Assembly (NCBI GenBank): GCA_905221605.1 | Contig: CAJNDS010001213.1 | Location: 122,001-186,000, forward strand | DNA: 64,000 nucleotides | Direction of reading: 5' to 3' | Source: Symbiodinium natans | Taxonomy: Eukaryota > Sar > Dinophyceae > Suessiales > Symbiodiniaceae | Shown: piece by piece, positions 34,692-45,850 of the stretch | Layout: the number at the start of each line of letters is the position of its first letter | Position numbering within the stretch: the first letter of the stretch is position 1 | Made by a program: the position numbers and the translations under genes | The notes under the pieces: generated by a model | Told to the model about the DNA's origin: nothing | What the model saw: only the letters and a program-made list of their open reading frames with translations | Databases searched by the model: none

Positions 34692-35060
34692 TTAGAATGA
34701 GACATCGGCATTGCAATCAGCAAAACGGCATGGAAGCGCAGCAAACAAGCCAATAGATAGTTTATCTCCAGAATTACGGTACAGGGCCTGGGCACAAGCC
34801 GACCCCACCCCCCACCCCAGAAACCCCTCTGCGCCAGGAAAAAAAGCCCTAGGCCCTAGCCGCGTGGGGAGACTTCCGGGATCCTCCCGATGGTTGGCGA
34901 AAAAGCCCAGCTTCCAAGCGGGAAACTCAACGACAGGCAGTTTCACAGGCGCCTGCAGAAAGGCTGGCCACTTGCAGCCAAAGCTTGGATGAAGGTTATC
35001 TCCACATCGAGTTGTCACAATATATAGAGCTAGGTTGATCTCCTCGCCACGCATGGCATG
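34692..35060 (-). CDS. Candidate exon(s), unknown protein
   Basis: Part of a 208-codon open frame. The segment EEINLALYIVTTRCGDNLHP to VEFPAWKLGFFANHREDPG is protein-like; the N-terminal third of the frame is not. Boundaries are not fixed. It lies upstream of the large gene on the same strand. Confidence 0.36.
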   Translation of the reverse strand, partial: HAMRGEEINLALYIVTTRCGDNLHPSFGCKWPAFLQAPVKLPVVEFPAWKLGFFANHREDPGSLPTRLGPRAFFPGAEGFLGWGVGSACAQALYRNSGDKLSIGLFAALPCRFADCNADVSF

Positions 35061-35344
35061 GAGAACATCAGGGTTACCACCAACCCCTCTGCCGCCAGGC
35101 CAGGCCGAGGCGGTTGAAGCGCAGCATTTCTGGTCTACACTGTCTACACTCTTCAGGCCGGGGTCATGGGGCAGAGCGAACGAGCCGAGAAAATGAACAG
35201 AGGGAGCGGAGTAAAGGAAAATTTTTAACCAGAAAGCCGGGCACAGACACTGAGATAGATCGCGAGATAGACAGAGCAGCGGTGACAGGCAGAGAGAGGT
35301 GAGAGATCTAACTAGCAAGAAAGACGGAGCCCAGCAAGAGCGAG

Positions 35345-35400
35345 CATATGATAGCTAGCAGGAGAGAGAAAGAGAGAGATAGGGAGAGAGAGAGAGAGAC
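35345..35400. repeat. GA-rich purine tract
   Basis: GAGAGA runs with minor interruptions; weaker purine-rich sequence extends upstream to about 35160. Confidence 0.85.
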
Positions 35401-35689
35401 GGACTCCCGACTGCCCTAGCGTGGACGGCGGCACAGCACCTGCGCGAGTCTCACTATCTTAGTTTCACAAAGGCAACGGTTGATCCTTCAGCTGCGTGTG
35501 GCTCAGCGCAGCAGCTAAGGCCCGAAAGGCCAGAAGCGAGGTTCCATCCTTGCAAACCAAGTTTGGAATGCGAGTGGAATGAACATGTCACGACTCTGTC
35601 CCAACTCAACTGCAAGCCCTTGAGACTTGGGGAATCTCAGGGTATCTCAGGGCTCGGACAGAAGGAAGCCGATCCAGCACTTTGAGCAC

Positions 35690-35771
35690 CTAGTCGCCAC
35701 ACGACTCTGCCGACATTGCGAAGAATCCGGGCATGAACGTCAAGAGAGTCCAAGGAGTCAATGCCTCCAGA
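35690..35771 (-). CDS. Candidate exon (weak)
   Basis: Between an AG and a GTGCTC donor, reading GIDSLDSLDVHARILRNVGR then VVWRL. Composition is coding-like. Family unknown. Confidence 0.36.
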
Positions 35772-36456
35772 TGCCCACCACGAAGCCCGAAGGGGGTCAA
35801 AGCCTGCGCCAGAAAATCTTCCGACTTGCCGAGGGCCTAGATCGTACTAGTCATCGGCCACGGGCTGCAGCCCAGAGCCAATGCCTCTGGAATGATGAGG
35901 ATGCTGGTGAGAGCCTGCGCGCAACATGCAGAAGGTGACAATCACTGTGGCGTCGTCTTGAGTCTTGAGAAGTTGAAGACTCCATAGGACTGATCCTGGC
36001 ACATCATTCTAGTGAACGTCACAAACGAGATGTGCACGGAGCAGTCTGGTGCGACGCAGATGTGGAGTAGTCAGTCGCTCAAAGCAGGAGAACATCCCTT
36101 GTGAATTCAATTCATCCCACCAAGCAGTTCCACCCGACGTGTGCCAGGATACGGCCGCCTTCTTCAGTCCCACCCATAACATTGTCATTTCTGCTTGTCA
36201 TGCCTGGAGAACTTGATGCGTGACTTCCACATTCTCCCCTGTGAGCTTCAGGGCTTTCCTGAGATGACATATGTTGCAGAGTGCAGAAGCAGTGTGCAAC
36301 AGCGTAAAGATACTTCAAAGGCGCAGCATCGCCGAGATGTCAAGGAGGGCAGGCTCACATTCGCATAGTCAGGCAAGGCAAGTGATTACACGTCGCAATG
36401 TCAGACTCAGACAAAGTCGACTACAAGCATACACACCCCCAACGACCTTCCCGCAC

Positions 36457-37360
36457 TCAGGACATACCAAAACTAACGCCTTCGTGAACAGGCAAATTGA
36501 AACACCCTGCGTCCACAACTTCATGCGGCCGGGGCAGCACTAGCCAGTTGATCGCCCCATTCTGGGTTGCTTGCAAAGCAGCAGGTGGGGCTCGGTCACC
36601 TGGGCCGGTCCCAACTCCTGATACAGCCTGCACTGACATAAGTATATTGCAAAGCAATGACCGCCTACTAAGCGCCAGGAGACACATCGCAGTGAGCCCG
36701 GCTACCGCCTGGATGCAAACGTGGATGTCCTTGTAGAAGTTCTGCAAGGCCTGACTTATTGGAATGAATTACTTTGTTGCTGCATGCCACAGTCTGGCCA
36801 CCAGTGCAGTTGGACGACTACAAAAGACTACAAACGACGGCTACTGATCGCTCACAGACACTCTGCCTGCGCCGCAAGTACAGATGATTATGGGATTCAA
36901 GTATGCCTTCTCTAGCGGCTCCCGTTCAACTTCTCCTGAACATTCCTGAACAGAAGCCCTGCTTTCGCATACCGCTGCATGCAGTCTTGGGCCTCGCACA
37001 GGCACTGGACGACCCCAGATTGCAGCAGCTTCAGCTTGTGCCTTCCAGTGTGGCCATAGGCCAGATTGCGGAGCACCTGATGGCCGGCCCATACAAGTCC
37101 ACATGTCACTGAAGCATGCGTAGGAGTCGGTGCACGAGCTTTGCAGACGTTGGTGCCTGCACTCCCGTTTGTCGTCTGACAAGCTGACCAGGCCCATCGC
37201 AAAACCCAAGCGTTTGGCAATGGCCAGAAGCAAACATCTCTGTGAGTCAACTGTTGCAGGCAGGCAGCGCCGCAGCCTTGTTCCTGCAGTGGTGCATGCT
37301 CTGGCTGGCAATGACGCCCAAGGATGGCCTCCGGAGGTACCGCCCATCTGACATCTAAGC
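36457..37360 (-). CDS. Armadillo (ARM) repeat protein, partial multi-exon gene
   Basis: Exon about 37360-37226 reads APLQEQGCGAACLQQLTHRD before a GTTTGC donor. The LQEQGC-x-A-x-L core is the hallmark of helix 3 of ARM repeats in protist ARM proteins. Exon 37076-36912 follows CATCAG and reads VLRNLAYGHTGRHKLKLLQS then GVVQCLCEA, matching the ARM consensus NLA ... N-x-x-x-LLQ-x-GVV-x-x-L. A further open frame at 36747-36457 (NFYKDIHVCIQAVAGLTAMC) may be the next exon. ARM proteins are scaffolds or transport adaptors; the specific role is unknown. Confidence 0.58.
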
Positions 37361-37507
37361 AACGTAAGCAGGCTTCCACCCCTGCCCTTGCCCCTCGGGG
37401 TGCGGCCAGTACCTGCTCGACACCTTGATGGTCCATGAACCTCGGCAGTCTTGCGATCAGTTGGACAAAGCTGATCGACCAAACCTGCCATCCATACGAC
37501 TATATGC

Positions 37508-37545
37508 TTAGGCCATCTTAGGCCATCTTAGGCCATCTTAGGCCC
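37508..37545. repeat. 10-bp tandem repeat (TTAGGCCATC), about 3.8 copies
   Basis: Three perfect units plus a partial fourth, just upstream of the ARM gene. Confidence 0.95.
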
Positions 37546-38120
37546 TCGCCGCTGCTGATTGATCTTGGAGAACGTCCTTGTCGGAACTCATGCAACTAGA
37601 AGCGGATGCAAGAGAACAGGAATCAACGGAATCATTAAAGGTCTCCTCTGGCGGGCAAGTACAGTATGTAAGGCCATGAAAGGCCCAGAGCACTGCAGTC
37701 GGGCCGCATGTTCCAAAGAAAGCGCACAGCCTGAAGATGAAACTCCTGCAAGAGTGTTCACACCATTCATAACAAGGAAAACTTCTTTGCGCTAAATAGC
37801 ATCTACCTGTATTTCGAGCATGTCGGCGTCTTCACGTTATCATTTCTGAGGTGCAGCCTTTGCATCAACTCTTTCCATAGACTCCAGCATGATCTCCTTG
37901 GCTGCACATGCTTGATAGTCCCTTTCACCGTTCAGAGCTGCACGATACGAGCACAAGGGAGACCTGTTGGACTCCGAAGGAATGGCGCCTTGGGCTGGAA
38001 GAAATATGCTTGGCTCTCCTGGAAAGTATGGAAGCCCGACCTTGAGCCTGCCTTTTGATTCTGCCCCTTTTTTTCCCATATGCAACTGCATCCCAAGGAG
38101 TTGTCCAAGAATCAAGTAGC

Positions 38121-38363
38121 TTATATCAACGGCACTGTGAACCAGAGCAATCGTTGCCCAGTGGCAACACCACCCATGGAACCAATGAGGCGCTCGATGT
38201 CGGTGTCCTTCAGCTGCCGTCAGAGGCCACTGGTCCAATTCTCGCAGTCCTTCAACTTCAGCTCGGCACTGGCTACTGTCGGTTGGTCCTGTGCGAAGTT
38301 CGCCAATGTGGCAGCAGTGCTGGTGGCGATGGACACCGACGGAGCCGAGACTGCGCCTGTCAC
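38121..38363 (-). pseudogene. Coding-like segment interrupted by an in-frame TGA
   Basis: After a CTGAG acceptor the frame reads VTGAVSAPSVSIATSTAATL ... AELKLKDCENWTSGL, meets TGA at 38222-38220, and continues in the same frame as RQLKDTDIERLIGSMGGVAT to a TAA at 38121. Both halves look coding and no splice arrangement that keeps phase removes the stop. Either a decayed exon, a stop at a real C-terminus followed by chance, or a sequencing error. A plus-strand frame over the same bases is also open. Confidence 0.4.
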
Positions 38364-38924
38364 CTCAGTCTGACTGTCCAAAAGCCTCTCCCCAGCTTGC
38401 CCAATGGCATAGCAGCAGCTGGCTTAGCGTGAGTTGAGCATGGTTGAAACAGCTGATCTGCACGCATTTGCTATCGGATATCGAATGTTGCACCCAAGCT
38501 TCCGATTCTGTGTTTGAAGGTGAACGCCTTCCGACCTGCACCACATGCTTGGGAGCGAGGCAGCGCACCCGCCCACTTTTCAACTCGAGCGAGTGGACAT
38601 CGCATGTCATCTGCAGGTCTTGTGAAGGCTTGATGCAATGGCCTCCGGCCCCGCCCTCTGTGTAGTTTGACTGTTTGAGCTAACATGTGTACCCTTGTGC
38701 AACCTGGAGCAAGTCGAGCATGTCCTGAATCATCGCAGGTGGAACCTGTCAGTCCAGGGAATCTTTTGAATCACCACGCATTTTGGGAGACGGTCCCTCT
38801 CCTTTCTTGAACCCGCCCGATGCAACTGCAGTCCCACTTTTCGTCTGGTGAAATCATTTCGTTCTTGCTTGCATTGCTCTTCTTCGGGGTATTTTTATGT
38901 GTTTTTCTTCTGGCTATTCTCATG

Positions 38925-39020
38925 ATTATCCTGCGTCTTCTTCTTCCAAATTCTTCTTCATACCATTCGTCGTCTCTGCTTCTTCTACTTCTTCTCCTTC
39001 TTCTTCTTCTTCTGCCGGTC
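38925..39020. repeat. Degenerate TTC/CTT microsatellite
   Basis: Pyrimidine-rich TTC units with interruptions; gives spurious poly-Leu/Ser frames on plus and Arg/Glu-rich frames on minus. Confidence 0.9.
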
Positions 39021-39059
39021 TTCCTCCACTCTCGCTCTCTGTGCCTCTGCCTATCTCTC

Positions 39060-39310
39060 ATGCCACCCCAGCCACCTTCTCATGCGCCTTTCCCAGCCTC
39101 GGCTGTGAAACAGACGACTTATTAGCATGTATGGACACGCAGACGATACGGCTTGCAGCTTGCCCCATTTCAGCCGATTTTTTCAGTTTCTCAAAAGGTT
39201 TCCAGCTCCAGGCAGGCAGCGACCAGTCGAGCTCCTGGTCGTCGGTGGGCACGCTTGGGAGATCCGAGCCGGAGCCTCCAAAGACATGACGTAGAAACAC
39301 GAGAAGAACC
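39060..39310 (-). CDS. Candidate exon, unknown protein
   Basis: Frame reads GSGSDLPSVPTDDQELDWSL, PAWSWKPFEKLKKSAEMGQ and ASRIVCVSIHANKS: acidic linker then basic helix. An overlapping frame upstream (WDDDVATHISLPGGDVASPG, to 39400) may be the preceding exon. The complementary plus frame is in register and open but less balanced. Confidence 0.45.
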
Positions 39311-40036
39311 CGAGCTTGAAGCATGTGTAGCTTCGCAACCGGGAGACGCTACGTCCCCTCCAGGAAGACTTATATGTGTTGCTACATCGTCATCCCAACT
39401 CACTGAGCCTAGAGCGGGTGAGGCTACCTCAGAGCGACCAAGGCACGGGGGACTGATCTTGCGGCCATGTCAGCCTGCCGCACAGGGCCACTTCCCAAGG
39501 AGCTCCGCTCCGAGTCGCTGTGCTCCTGGGCCGAATGCCGGCTTCGCTTTCAAGATATACTACTCCTACTATCTCCTACTACTGTATATTCTCTGTACTG
39601 TATATTCTTGGAGTTTAGTAAGGAAGAAACACGTGCCATTCGACTCACACTCGCGCACGGCAGGCAGGGCTTCGGAAAGCTGCAGCCGGCAGGAATCCCC
39701 TACACATCGCCTTCAGCGCGTGCCTTTGGTGGGCTAAACTCCCCCATTCTATCCAGCAAAGTCACTCAGTTGTAGCGAAAAAAGAGGACTGCAGAGGCTT
39801 GTGCACACTTTCACAAAAATCAGTTGTTGCTTAGGCATAAGAACCTCTAGCGAATGCCCATCCTCCGACTCGCTCGGTGGCTTTGTTGCCTCAGGCGAGG
39901 GCAGCTCCGGAGCCTAGCAGCGCCGTTTCTGCTCCGCTGAGTCTGTGTGGCAAATGATTGGCCTCCTCCTCGGACTCATCCGGCGCATCAGTAGAAGCTG
40001 GAGCCAGCCGCATTGTCGCAGTTGGCCCATACGCAC

Positions 40037-40137
40037 CATTGCCTGATCAACGTGCTCCGCATCAGAGCGCAAGGTGTCTTGCAATGTCCGCTTGACAGAT
40101 GCATCCGGCCTGCTGTGCCATCCATCATCTTTGCCTC
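40037..40137 (-). CDS. Candidate exon, helical
   Basis: Acceptor TTTTTGCATTCAG and donor GTGCGT (40036). Reads KDDGWHSRPDASVKRTLQD then TLRSDAEHVDQAM. Downstream, an acidic minus frame (STDAPDESEEEANHLPHRLS) ending in TGA near 39895 may be the last exon, but the phase does not join directly. Confidence 0.5.
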
Positions 40138-40473
40138 CTGAATGCAAAAAGCAAGCGGCGGCGCTTGAACTCCAGGGGCAACGTGACACAATGCCAATCA
40201 ACATGCTAGTAGCACTGTTTCACATGTAAGAACAACACAACACAATCCGGCAATTCTCGCAAAGGTAACTTACAGCTGGCCGCACTGTACTGCCTGCAAC
40301 TAGTAGTTGCACTTGAAGGGCACACAGCTTCATTCTTCACATGGGTCTTGGTTGTCATGACAGGTTAATGTGAATCCTTGTCTGTGTTTTGCTGTTGGTT
40401 GCAGCCACACCCCTCAAAGCCTTCTTAGCAGATGGTGCACACGCTACGATGGAACCCGGGGAAAACAATCAGG

Positions 40474-40746
40474 TCAGACAGATCCGACAGAATCTTGTCT
40501 GCTCCTTGGCAGCTCGGAGGACTGCAAAGTTTCCCATGGCCTGCAAAGCGCGTCATGAGCAATTGCTTCGAGTGGAAGCAGGACTCCCAGTAGGACTACT
40601 TTCAGGTCCAGAAATTCTTGGACTGGTCGGACCCATGCACGAAAATTGGTCTCCAAAGGTCCAAATAGGTCCAAAGCCAACAGCCAGGATACTCCCAAAG
40701 CTTGCTGCGTCGTCCGAGCATCTCGGTCCTGTGGAAGTGCTCGCAA
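40474..40746 (-). CDS. Candidate exon (strand uncertain)
   Basis: Minus frame VSWLLALDLFGPLETNFRAW then LDLKVVLLGVLLPLEAIAHD, before CTTTGCAG. The plus strand over the same region (40389-40916) is open for 175 codons and also protein-like. I prefer minus because neighbouring exons are minus, but either may be chance. Confidence 0.35.
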   Translation of the reverse strand: MRALPQDRDARTTQQALGVSWLLALDLFGPLETNFRAWVRPVQEFLDLKVVLLGVLLPLEAIAHDALCRPWETLQSSELPRSRQDSVGSV

Positions 40747-41836
40747 GCTGTGCTAGACTCAAACAATACTGTACTTCCCACATCTTGCCTCAAAACCACT
40801 TGTGCAGAGGTTTCAGGCACTCGTGTGGAACCTACGCCTGGGTTTTGAAACTCCGGAGGTCTCCGACGCCTGCAGAGCACGTTGCGAAGCGATGGCACAA
40901 AGCTCCAGCCAGCTAGCAGGTTGGGTGAAGACTTCCTCACCTTTGTTACAAATCTGGCTGGTTAGATTCCGCACAGCGGCTTGCTTGACAAACAAAGTGC
41001 ACGAAATCCATCACGGTAGCTGCCACGCCACTCTGTCCCACTTGTGCTGCCATGTTCTGCAAAGCTGCCTGGCTTGCGGTCTAGATTCAGCAGTTATCCA
41101 AGATGGCTGTTGGAGAGAATGTCCGGCATCGCACGGCCGCATCAAGCTCTGCAGCACGCTATTCAACAAATACCGGGGACCCAGGCGAGGATGTGGCGAC
41201 GAACTGGGGATCCACCCATGTTGTCATCAAGCTCTTCCTGTCATTCCCAACAACACATACTGTCAAAAGGCCCCTCCCCCGATCAACACTGCACTGGCCG
41301 GGCACAAACGGGAAAAGGACAGAACAATCCGAAAATGATCTCATGACATGCTAGTTGGGCACACTTTGACGCCACACAGGTTCATGCACATTCATACTTG
41401 TTCACACATCGCACCAAGTCAGACAAGGAAAGTCGAAGGTATTTAAGTTCTGTGGCTGTGTCTGGACCCCGCCTCTGCCAGTTGCAGGAAGCCCGCATTG
41501 GCCAAGGGCACGACACCTGGGTACACCAAGGAAGTGTCATGAACTGTCAGAATTCGGTACCTCAAAGACAATTTGGATCGCAACAATAGGTTTGGCCAAG
41601 TCACCATCCGAGCCTGATCCAAATTGAGGTGCACACTCAGCGGTTTCAATATTGTTTAACAGTTTAACAGTCTAGCAGAGTCTAGCAAGCCTTGCGCAGC
41701 AGTGTGGCAAACTTTTGAAGCAAATCCGCTGTCTGCACTTGAGGCTTTTGATGGCCTTCTGAAAGGTTACGCAAGTAGGCAGCGACAGAGCGACTGGGCC
41801 CAGAATCGCGGCCACGAAAAAGCGCAAGAGCCTTGA

Positions 41837-42791
41837 CTACGGCAACTTGCTTGCAGCAGCTTGAGGACAGCAAGCATCCGCACTTTGCTTAAGGCATGCA
41901 CCTCCACACCAACCTGGCAGCAAATATCATGGCAGTTAACTAGGCTTCATCCGAAACTGTCTCCTGGGCCCTTAGCTTATGGCTCCGCCTGCTCACCCCC
42001 GAAGGCCAGAATCTGCTGGCGCCGATCAGCAGAATGGGCGGCGACATTCCGCAGCGATGCCTCATCTTCGTGAGAATGAAAAACGGACCGACATGACATG
42101 GGCCAGGAACACAGGTAACGAAGGCAGCCTGTCGAAGATGTACCACAGACTGACCAACGGCATTTTAACTGCAATTAATCAAGGAGCAAAAGCATGATCA
42201 GCCAATCGCAGAGTAACGTCGCCGGATGTTGGCTTTCCCTGTCCCGTACCTGGCCAGGAAGACCCTTCCCGCGCCTTCGGGGGTTTGTGAGTTTACGATA
42301 GCTTACGCGGGATTCGTGATAGTACGCCGCCGCAGTGCTACGTTGTGCCACATGGACTTGCCTGTTTCTGAGTCCACAAAATCATCGTCGTTCTCCTCGT
42401 GCGCGCCCTTGCGGCGACAGCCTGATGGTCACTGGGACACCATGTGAGATGGCTTTTTGTCCCCAGCTCAGTCAAATGCCAAGGCCCAGGTGCAGGTGGG
42501 TGGCGCTTGCAACAGCAACAGCAGCAGCAAAAACAACGCCTTGGCGAAACAATGCCATATACACAGTGCAGGAGGCCGCATATTTCCCACCGGTACTCCA
42601 TCAACGATAAGCCCAATTCAACGACTGCAATGTGAGCAGCTGCGTCACTCCGCAGGTCTGTGTTCCCTCTGCGCATCGGTGTGTGCTACGTGCGTGCGCT
42701 GTACGGCACGGAGGCTAATCATGCGTGCCCTGCAGCTGATACCATTCTCCATGACACCCAAAGCAAGCAACAAAACGGCCAACGCCTTCAT
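41837..42791 (-). CDS. Small secreted protein, complete five-exon model (about 117 aa)
   Basis: Exon 1 (42791-42743) starts MKALAVLLLALGVMEN, a short signal peptide. Exon 2 (42624-42565): VELGLSLMEYRWEICGLLH. Exon 3 (42421-42326): CRRKGAHEENDDDFVDSETG, then KSMWHNVALRR. Exon 4 (42065-41997): ASLRNVAAHSADRRQQILAF. Exon 5 (41913-41837): CGGACLKQSADACCPQAAAS, then TAG. All introns are GT-AG (118, 143, 260 and 83 nt) and phase 1 on both sides. The acidic DDDFVDSETGKSMWHN segment is distinctive. An alternative last exon in another frame (VVKALALFRGRDSG, to 41682) is possible. Family unknown. Confidence 0.58.
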
Positions 42792-42978
42792 TCAGCTGCG
42801 CTTCAAAATCACATCCCGACCACTACAACCTCAGGACCTCCTGCACTGCACGTGTAGACCGGTCAGGCCTAACGATGCTAAAGGAGGATTGTGACTGGCA
42901 ATGAATCGTGTAGCTGCGCGTGTAGCTTCAGGCTGCGGCCGTTCCAGCTTCTCGCCAGATTGGCCAGAGCGCGCCGAG

Positions 42979-43032
42979 GCGTCGCCTCTCGCAGAAGCAT
43001 CGCCTCTCGCAGAGGCCTCGCCACGGGCTGAA
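42979..43032. repeat. 18-bp tandem repeat, three copies
   Basis: Units start GC[G/A]TCGCCTCTCGCAGA; the third is diverged. Being a multiple of three it encodes a six-residue repeat on either strand (SARGDA on minus, ASPLAE on plus). Confidence 0.9.
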
Positions 43033-43261
43033 GGGGCAGCCGGGGCAGCCCGACCTCAGTCGCAGACTTGCTGCAAGGCGGGCAGTCAACACCATCCTTT
43101 ACCTCACCTTTCACCGGAAAGTCGCAGCTCACTCGACCATCAAGTGAAGTGAAATACTCAAAGGGTATTCAAAACACTGTGCTGTAATGATACCCAACAC
43201 CTTTACTGAGAACATGCAGAATAGGCTTCGAGTCATTTCGCTCAAACGACTCCAAACTCAA

Positions 43262-43320
43262 ACACAAACACACACGCACACACGCACGCACGCACGCACG
43301 CACGCACACACACAGACACT
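43262..43320. repeat. CA/CG microsatellite
   Basis: ACAC and ACGC units; directly downstream (coding sense) of the donor of the next exon, so intronic. Confidence 0.95.
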
Positions 43321-43331
43321 GTCTCTCTTAC

Positions 43332-43476
43332 TTGGCAAGGCATGAGCCAATGAAGCGAACTTCGACAGGACCACACAGGACATGACTGCATCAATCTGTA
43401 CACAAGAGCCGTCTGATGCCGTAGTAAAATATTGTAGCTGTCTATAAGGCTCCGACTTTCGCATCCAAACCAATTT
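43332..43476 (-). CDS. Exon with strong splice signals, unknown protein
   Basis: Acceptor is a T-rich stretch ending GATTTCAG; donor is GTAAGAG (43331). Reads KLVWMRKSEPYRQLQYFTTA then SDGSCVQIDAVMSCVVLSKF, 48 codons plus one base. Both sites are near consensus, the best-bounded exon in this part. No family recognised. Confidence 0.6.
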
Positions 43477-43725
43477 CTGAAATCGAAAAGCCCGCAACAA
43501 ATGATTCAAGCAAGTACAAAGCTTGGAGCCCCAAACCTTTTCCCATGATGCTTATTGCTAGCTTCGTGGGCCAACGTTACAGCATCACGCACTGGCCCCC
43601 CGCTGTTTGAAACTACCAAGTCCACCATGTTCGGGTGTTGTCACACAGACACACAGAGGGACAAGCAGGTCTGGTGGATGACATGCTAAGTGCTGAAGAC
43701 CCATCTCCATGAGTGTCGTACAACA

Positions 43726-43763
43726 CACTGACTGACTGACTGACCGACCGACTGACTGACTGA
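43726..43763. repeat. Tetranucleotide repeat (GACT with GACC variants)
   Basis: About nine GACT/GACC units in tandem. Confidence 0.95.
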
Positions 43764-44109
43764 CACGCTCGCACCGTGGCCTCGTGCACTTCTTGGGTCC
43801 TCCCGGCCCGAGTCTGGCGGATCTTCCTCAAAGAATGGTTTTGCCGGCTGCAAGCACATGCAAGACATCCTTGTCATTCCCCTCCTTGCGGGTGCCATAT
43901 CGTGCTGGTGCACTCTTCAGCCCACCCCCGCGAGGTGATACTGGTGAGTCCTTCGTGCAAGGGCACAACTCACAACTAGAATAGGTCTCGCACTTGCACA
44001 AGAATCACTTTAAACGCATGTTCACCACGGTGTCCTGACTGCGTGGGCTTGCTTCACCAACGGCTGCGGCACCCTCATGCGCCTAAAGAGACACAATGGT
44101 TTCAATGGA

Positions 44110-44470
44110 TTGTGACCATCAGCATTTTCGACAAGGGAGGTGATCAGCCACACTGTGCCATAGAACTCCGGACATGAGATCAGAAGAATCCGCTGAAGAT
44201 GGATGTTTATCTCCCGCGGAAGCTTCACGGAGCTGGACATGTCTCCGCACCCTGACTCCATGGCCTTGTAGCCACCATGTCTCCCTCGTGCGCTCTTGAG
44301 TCCAGTGCGGGGCGACGCGGGTGAGTCCTTCAGCAAGGACAACATGAGAGTTTCTTGCGCAGCATGGGCACGGGCACAGATGTCCTGACTCCTTGGGCTG
44401 CCATCCCCACGAGCGCTTGCATCGCGTGCAGAGTCAGCGTCCTGAACATAACGTTGACCTCATATCTTGT
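44110..44470 (-). CDS. Candidate two-exon segment, hydrophobic helices
   Basis: First part (44470 to about 44345, after CTGGTAG) reads YEVNVMFRTLTLHAMQALVG then VPVPMLRKKL. Second part (about 44240-44115) reads LPREINIHLQRILLISCPEF then YGTVWLITSLVENADG. Could be a membrane-associated helical protein. Junctions not resolved. Confidence 0.42.
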
Positions 44471-45069
44471 CTACCAGCTCACATACTCTGGCTGCACAGG
44501 TAAGCCCACCTTCTGGGCAACCATGCGGCGGCAGGGAGGAGGGGAGGATGGGGGGGGGTTAATATGAATTAATATGAAATGTAAGTGAACATTACGGGAC
44601 ACAGAAAGGGTACGGTTGGGGGCTTCTACTCTTTGTCTTTCAATCCCAGACAGTCCTGGCCACCAAGGCGCCGTCGCGCTTTCGGAGAAGCATCTCTGCG
44701 CGCCGTGTCATCCTTCAAGCGCTGAAACTTCGTTCACACACGGGACAGGACATGAGGAACATGCTTTGAGCTTCCACTTTGAGCCACCACGTGTGCCCCA
44801 GGACGGGGCGGCCAGGGCCCCAGCGTGCCGGCCACTCTTCGGCGAGGCGCCCCCGCGCGCCGAAGTCGGTGCCCGTCGCTGCTCCTACCCAGCTGTCCCG
44901 CTCTGCCTAGAGTCTAGAGAACCGATCATAAAGAGACAAGTAGATATGCCCGAGAAGCACACCGCATGTTTACAGGCAATGCCATCCGAATATGAGATCC
45001 TGCACGCGACTGCAAGCGAGCATGGCCATTACCAGCCTGACAGCACACATCCGCACAAGGCGACGGTGA

Positions 45070-45168
45070 TTAAATGGACAAATCATGATAGAATAAAGAT
45101 CCTGCTTCCACGCCGAGATGCAACACCTCAATGCCCCGGAATCTGGCCACAGCTTGCGAGCCACGCTC
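45070..45168 (-). CDS. Candidate terminal exon
   Basis: 33 codons from GATCTGAG to a TAA: ERGSQAVARFRGIEVLHLGV then EAGSLFYHDLSI. Compact, charged, clean stop. Family unknown. Confidence 0.45.
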   Translation of the reverse strand, partial: ERGSQAVARFRGIEVLHLGVEAGSLFYHDLSI

Positions 45169-45639
45169 CTCAGATCGAATCTGGCCAGGGAAGCGCACAC
45201 TCTCCCTTATGTCGCATCAGTCGCATCTTTCATTGCTCAGTCCATGCGTCCGTTTGTGTGATGATTCGCAAGGCCTGCGCAGCTTTCGAAGCGACCTGAG
45301 CATGGGATGAGACAGACACGCGCTTCCCCGAAGCTGCCCGAATCCAACTGCAGCGCTAAAAATGTTCAAAGTACAAGCAACAGTCTAAGTACCCACACAT
45401 ACCACACAACCACTGCACAGCCCCAAAGCAAAACGTGCTGGGAAAAACCTAGGCGAGCCAGGCCTGCAGATTCTCCGAGCCCTCCAAGAGAAGCATGGAC
45501 AGCACGCCGAAGGTGCGATCCTCCATTGTAGGCGGAAGCCGGTTGGACCTGCGCTGAGACCAAAAGACAACAAGGCGCCGTCTTCCATCTCAGGGTTCAA
45601 TCAAGATCAGATGTTCGACTGGTTGTGAGCTTGCGAACG

Positions 45640-45850
45640 GTGCTTTCTTGTTGTGCAAATTCTGATGCCGCTAAGGCCTGGCCCTGGAGGCCCCGAGGTC
45701 TCAAGTCCAAGCATAAGTACATCCCGTAAAGTTGTTGTGGCGCACCCCTTGTCCAAACGGCGACCAAGGCTCGGATCTGTCTCTTCCTGAGCTTCGTTCT
45801 TTTTGCGTTTCTCCTCGACGCGACGTTGGGAAAAAGACTCATGAGTGCTA
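45640..45850 (-). CDS. Candidate exon, Glu/Lys-rich then Gly/Pro-rich
   Basis: Reads RRVEEKRKKNEAQEETDPSL then LDKGCATTTLRDVLMLGLET. The charged helix argues for real coding. An overlapping minus frame is also open but Cys/Arg-biased. Confidence 0.48.

Noticed and set aside
38820-39125. Hydrophobic plus-strand frame that looks like a membrane protein
   Set aside because: Produced by the TTC/CTT microsatellite (poly-Leu, poly-Ser).
44616-45299. 227-codon plus-strand frame
   Set aside because: Pro/His/Ala-biased without motif; the minus strand over the same region has better bounded exons.
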